From positions 6,549,001 through 6,613,000 of the forward strand of contig NZ_AP026867.1 of NCBI RefSeq assembly GCF_026000115.1: a stretch of DNA of 64,000 bases, read 5' to 3'. Both the position numbers and the translations under genes were made by a program. The stretch's first letter is position 1. The number at the start of each line of letters is the position of its first letter. Of this stretch, positions 61,170 to 64,000 are shown piece by piece. The notes under the pieces are model-generated. The model did no database searches, was not told the DNA's origin, and saw nothing but the letters and a program-made list of their open reading frames with translations. The stretch comes from Aureispira anguillae (GTDB lineage Bacteria > Bacteroidota > Bacteroidia > Chitinophagales > Saprospiraceae).

Positions 61170-61203
61170 CAGGTGAATTATTCTACAATGAATAATTCAC
61201 CTG
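61170..61203 (-). terminator. Terminator of the DPP IV gene
   Basis: CAGGTGAATTATTC (61170-61183) and GAATAATTCACCTG (61190-61203), perfect 14-bp stem, then TTTTTTT on the minus strand. Confidence 0.8.
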
Positions 61204-61227
61204 CCAAGAACTCTTTTTAGCAGTATT

Positions 61228-63375
61228 TTATAAATTGTCTAAAATGAAATTTGTCATTTTGTTGTAAAGGTGTGCCCTTGTATAACCGCCATAAATACCA
61301 TGGTTTTTGTTTGGATAATAGGCCTCATCAAAAGGAATGTTTTTGGCAATTAAAGCCCTAGCCATTTCTGCGGCATTCTGAAAATGTACATTATCATCTG
61401 CCATCCCATGAACCAATAGATATTTGCCACGAATTTGCCCCGCAAAATTAATCGGAGAATTTTCTTCATAGCCATCATTATTTTCCTTTGGGCTACGCAT
61501 AAAACGTTCGGTATAAATCGTATCATACCATTTCCAGTTGATAACAGGAGCTACAGCAATGGCCATTTTGAACACATCAGCACCTTTAGCCAAACAAGAA
61601 GTAGAAAGATAGCCGCCAAAACTCCACCCAAAAATTCCAATTCTTTTTGCATCTACATAAGGTTGGCTAGCAAAATGTTTGGCCACTTCAATTTGATCTT
61701 TGGTTTCTAGCCCTCCTAAATTCATATAAGTTGATTTTCGGAAAGCTTGCCCACGAGCATCTGTCCCTCTATTATCTACAGAAACAATGATGTACCCTTT
61801 CTGAGCCAACATTTGGAACCACATATAGTTTTGTCCTCCCCATCTGTCCATAACGGTCTGGCTGCCTGGTCCTCCGTATACATACATAAATACAGGGTAT
61901 TTTTTATTGGGATCAAAATCCGCAGGCTTAATTACCCAACCATTCAACACAACATCATCTGAATTGGTAAATTCAAAGAAAGAATGTTTGCCCATATTGT
62001 ATTCTTTCAACTGATTATTGAGTGGTTGATTTTCTTCTATGGTACGAATTAATTGGTTGTTTTGGGTTTTGTATACCTTATACGAAGGAGGAGTAGTAGC
62101 GTTGGAATAGGTGTTGACATAATAATCAAAGGTACTGCTAAATTGTGCGCTATTTACCCCTTTTTGATGATGCAAGGTTTTGATTGCTCCGCCAGCAAGT
62201 GGGGCGTGGTAAATCCCTCTGTGCATAGCGCCTTCTTTGGCTGCCTGAAAGTAGAGCATTTTCTTTTGAGCATCTAAACCATAAAAACGAATGACATCAA
62301 AGTTACCTTTTGTTAGTTGGCGAACCTTTTTGCCCTTCATATTGTAAAGGTAAATATGATTGTAACCATCTTCATCACTTGTCCAAATAAATTCTCCATT
62401 ATCCAAAAACGTCAAATTATCATGGATGTCAATGAAGTATTTATTCTCTTCTTTTAGTAAGACCTTGGTACTTCCATTTTTAGGATTAGCAAGCAATAAG
62501 GCAAGGTTGTTTTGGTGACGATTCAGACGAGTAACACAAAGTTGATTGTCGTCCACCCATTTGATTCGTGGAATGTATTGATCTTTATCTCCCTTTACCT
62601 GTACTTGCACGGTTTTTTTAGTGGTCAAATCATAAATATGTACCGTAACATCTGAATTTTTTTCTCCAGCCTTGGGGTATTTGAACGTATTGTAAATAGG
62701 ATATAACTCATTGTTATAAGAGGTATAAGTAAATTCTTTTACCATTGTTTCATCAAAGCGCAAAAAGGCTATTTTGGTTCCTTCAGGAGACCAAGCAAAA
62801 GCTTTTGACATCGAAAATTCTTCTTCGTATACCCAATCTGTTGCTCCATTAATAATTTTGTTGTGGGCACCATCTGTTGTAATTTGAATTTCTTTATCAC
62901 TATTTACTTCTTTGTAAAAAAGATTATTGGAACGAACAAAAGCAATCTTATTTCCTTGGGCATCGAGCGTAGCATAACGTTGTTTGCCTGTTTTAGAAAC
63001 CGCCGTAAGTTTTTCAGATTTGCGATCCCAAACATAAAAATTAGCTTTAGAAGAACGACGGTAAATCTGTTCTCTTTCGGTTTCTAGTACCAGTTTGTTT
63101 TCATCAGCACTAAAGGTATAACTAGAAAAATTCAGATCCGAAGAACTATAAATTACAGATGTTTTTTTTCCAGAAGTCAAATCATATTGAATAATCTCAT
63201 TACTTTCTTGTACCGAATAATGCTTACCATCTTTCATAAAGTTAAACCCTGGAACCATTTTGGGATAAAACCTGTAATCTTCCCAGATTTGTGGGATGCT
63301 AATGTCTTTTAGTTGTGCAGATGCTGAGTTAAGGCAAATGCTCAAAAAAGCAATTATGAAAAAGCTATTTTTCAT
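61228..63375 (-). CDS. S9 (DPP IV-type) prolyl peptidase
   Basis: 715 residues. Signal peptide (MKNSFFIIAFLSICLNSASAQ), a beta-propeller (residues ~40-460) with DWVYEEEF, the double-glutamate pair that binds the substrate N-terminus in DPP IV enzymes, then the alpha/beta-hydrolase domain with GWSFGGY (Ser585), HGMADDNVHF (Asp660) and KNHGI (His692). It removes X-Pro or X-Ala dipeptides from peptides in the periplasm or at the surface. Such DPP IV homologues are common in Bacteroidota. Confidence 0.92.
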   Translation of the reverse strand: MKNSFFIIAFLSICLNSASAQLKDISIPQIWEDYRFYPKMVPGFNFMKDGKHYSVQESNEIIQYDLTSGKKTSVIYSSSDLNFSSYTFSADENKLVLETEREQIYRRSSKANFYVWDRKSEKLTAVSKTGKQRYATLDAQGNKIAFVRSNNLFYKEVNSDKEIQITTDGAHNKIINGATDWVYEEEFSMSKAFAWSPEGTKIAFLRFDETMVKEFTYTSYNNELYPIYNTFKYPKAGEKNSDVTVHIYDLTTKKTVQVQVKGDKDQYIPRIKWVDDNQLCVTRLNRHQNNLALLLANPKNGSTKVLLKEENKYFIDIHDNLTFLDNGEFIWTSDEDGYNHIYLYNMKGKKVRQLTKGNFDVIRFYGLDAQKKMLYFQAAKEGAMHRGIYHAPLAGGAIKTLHHQKGVNSAQFSSTFDYYVNTYSNATTPPSYKVYKTQNNQLIRTIEENQPLNNQLKEYNMGKHSFFEFTNSDDVVLNGWVIKPADFDPNKKYPVFMYVYGGPGSQTVMDRWGGQNYMWFQMLAQKGYIIVSVDNRGTDARGQAFRKSTYMNLGGLETKDQIEVAKHFASQPYVDAKRIGIFGWSFGGYLSTSCLAKGADVFKMAIAVAPVINWKWYDTIYTERFMRSPKENNDGYEENSPINFAGQIRGKYLLVHGMADDNVHFQNAAEMARALIAKNIPFDEAYYPNKNHGIYGGYTRAHLYNKMTNFILDNL

Positions 63376-63553
63376 TGGATAAATTTTCTGTTTGAAATAA
63401 TTAGGAATGTATCAGACCAATTCATTAGATATAGCAGCAGTACTTATCAACGAATGTGAGTTATTTATTAGAACAATAAAAATCTTAGTTCTTTGATGAA
63501 TCATGTGACAAACACTAACAAAGGGTAAGCTTTCCACTACTTTTTTTAGAAGA

Positions 63554-63623
63554 AAGTCATCGGTAGTAAGTCGTAAGTCCTGCATTAACAGAGACTAAAC
63601 ATACGACTTACTACCGATGACTT
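63554..63623. repeat. 22-bp perfect inverted repeat, loop 26
   Basis: Arms 63554-63575 and 63602-63623, starting AAGTCATCGG and ending CCGATGACTT. No T-run follows, so a simple terminator is unlikely. A repeated intergenic element or the ends of a small mobile unit are possible. Confidence 0.6.
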
Positions 63624-63932
63624 ACAACAAAAGTAGTCATAAGAGAGCAGGGCTGTTTAATATTTTACATGATTTGTCAAAGAACGAAAATCTTTAAATA
63701 ACACATTAACCAAAGATACAAACTAAATACCAGATTTAAATCCAATTTCTACCAAAGTGTACAATTTATGGACTTGGAGAAGGAGAGGCGTTTGTTAAGT
63801 TGACCATAGAATAAAGATTTAAACAATACCTTTTTGCTATGTACAGGGCAAACTAAAAACAAAGTGCTCACGAGCAAAGCGAGCTAACGTTTTTTCCTAT
63901 AAAATATAGGACCTTTGCTTAATGATGATTTG

Positions 63933-63987
63933 GATTTTAGAGCTTAGACTCCAATTGAACTGTTATTGGAGTCTAAGCTCTAAAATC
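63933..63987. repeat. 23-bp perfect inverted repeat, loop 9
   Basis: Arms 63933-63955 and 63965-63987, starting GATTTTAGAGC. The first arm's complement ends GCTCTAAAATC. The tight loop makes a very stable hairpin, with no T-run behind it. Confidence 0.6.
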
Positions 63988-64000
63988 TCACAGCGAAGCG

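Larger units (their letters stand above)
63376..64000. other. Right-end non-coding region with two long inverted repeats
   Basis: 625 bp without any ORF I accept. It carries the 22-bp and 23-bp perfect inverted repeats listed separately and a short dyad-like GTGCTCACGAGCAAAGCGAGC near 63864. It may extend beyond the window. Confidence 0.45.

Noticed and set aside
1-64000. CRISPR arrays, prophage, insertion sequences, tRNA and rRNA genes.
   Set aside because: No regular spacer-repeat array, transposase, integrase, phage structural gene, or RNA gene was seen by eye. The S24 regulator alone is not evidence of a phage.

Overview
The window is an AT-rich bacterial chromosome segment with about 58 protein genes, no rRNA or tRNA that I could recognise, no insertion sequence and no CRISPR array. 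Two large secreted proteins carry type IX secretion C-terminal sorting domains. Together with a Bat/MoxR operon, the conserved dut / sugar nucleotidyltransferase / TPR / DUF4292 block, MreBCD-PBP2-RodA and a Rho with a long basic N-terminal insert, they place the organism in Bacteroidota. A member of Saprospiria (Aureispira-like) fits the style of the genes, but this genus-level guess is inference only.

Layout: 1-2463 holds the tail of a NrfD-like membrane subunit, truC, an OsmC protein and a lipoprotein. 2521-6601 (minus strand) is the most interesting region. It is a compact RiPP cluster made of a 114-residue precursor with four near-identical Cys/Ser/Thr-rich cores, an APH-fold kinase, a HopA1-family protein and a LanC cyclase. 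Kinase plus HopA1 is the dehydration pair of class V lanthipeptides and thioamitides, so this looks like a multi-core class V-type lanthipeptide system in a Bacteroidota background, with an almost absent leader. 6925-9516 is an ADP-ribosylglycohydrolase / alpha-beta hydrolase pair divergent from a TetR regulator, with two exact 18-bp operator-like repeats between them. 9985-16790 is a MoxR-DUF58-Bat operon with two paralogous membrane proteins and a GNAT inserted.

18923-23472 carries the DUF4292/TPR/nucleotidyltransferase/dut block. 25619-32394 is a TetR-TolC-adaptor-RND efflux operon. 33334-34490 contains a LexA/S24-like regulator and a second copy of only its catalytic half. 39036-44947 is the rod-shape operon mreB-mreC-mreD-PBP2-rodA, with a terminator-like hairpin after mreB. 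45225-47447 and 53114-54499 encode T9SS cargo. rho (49318-50961) and serS (51543-52817) diverge across a 581-bp gap. The right end holds ribD, an EamA transporter, envelope proteins, a glucosaminidase and a DPP IV-type peptidase, then about 600 bp of non-coding DNA with two long perfect inverted repeats.

Gene functions rest on motifs read by eye from translations. No database search was run. Regulatory calls are pattern-based and given modest confidence.
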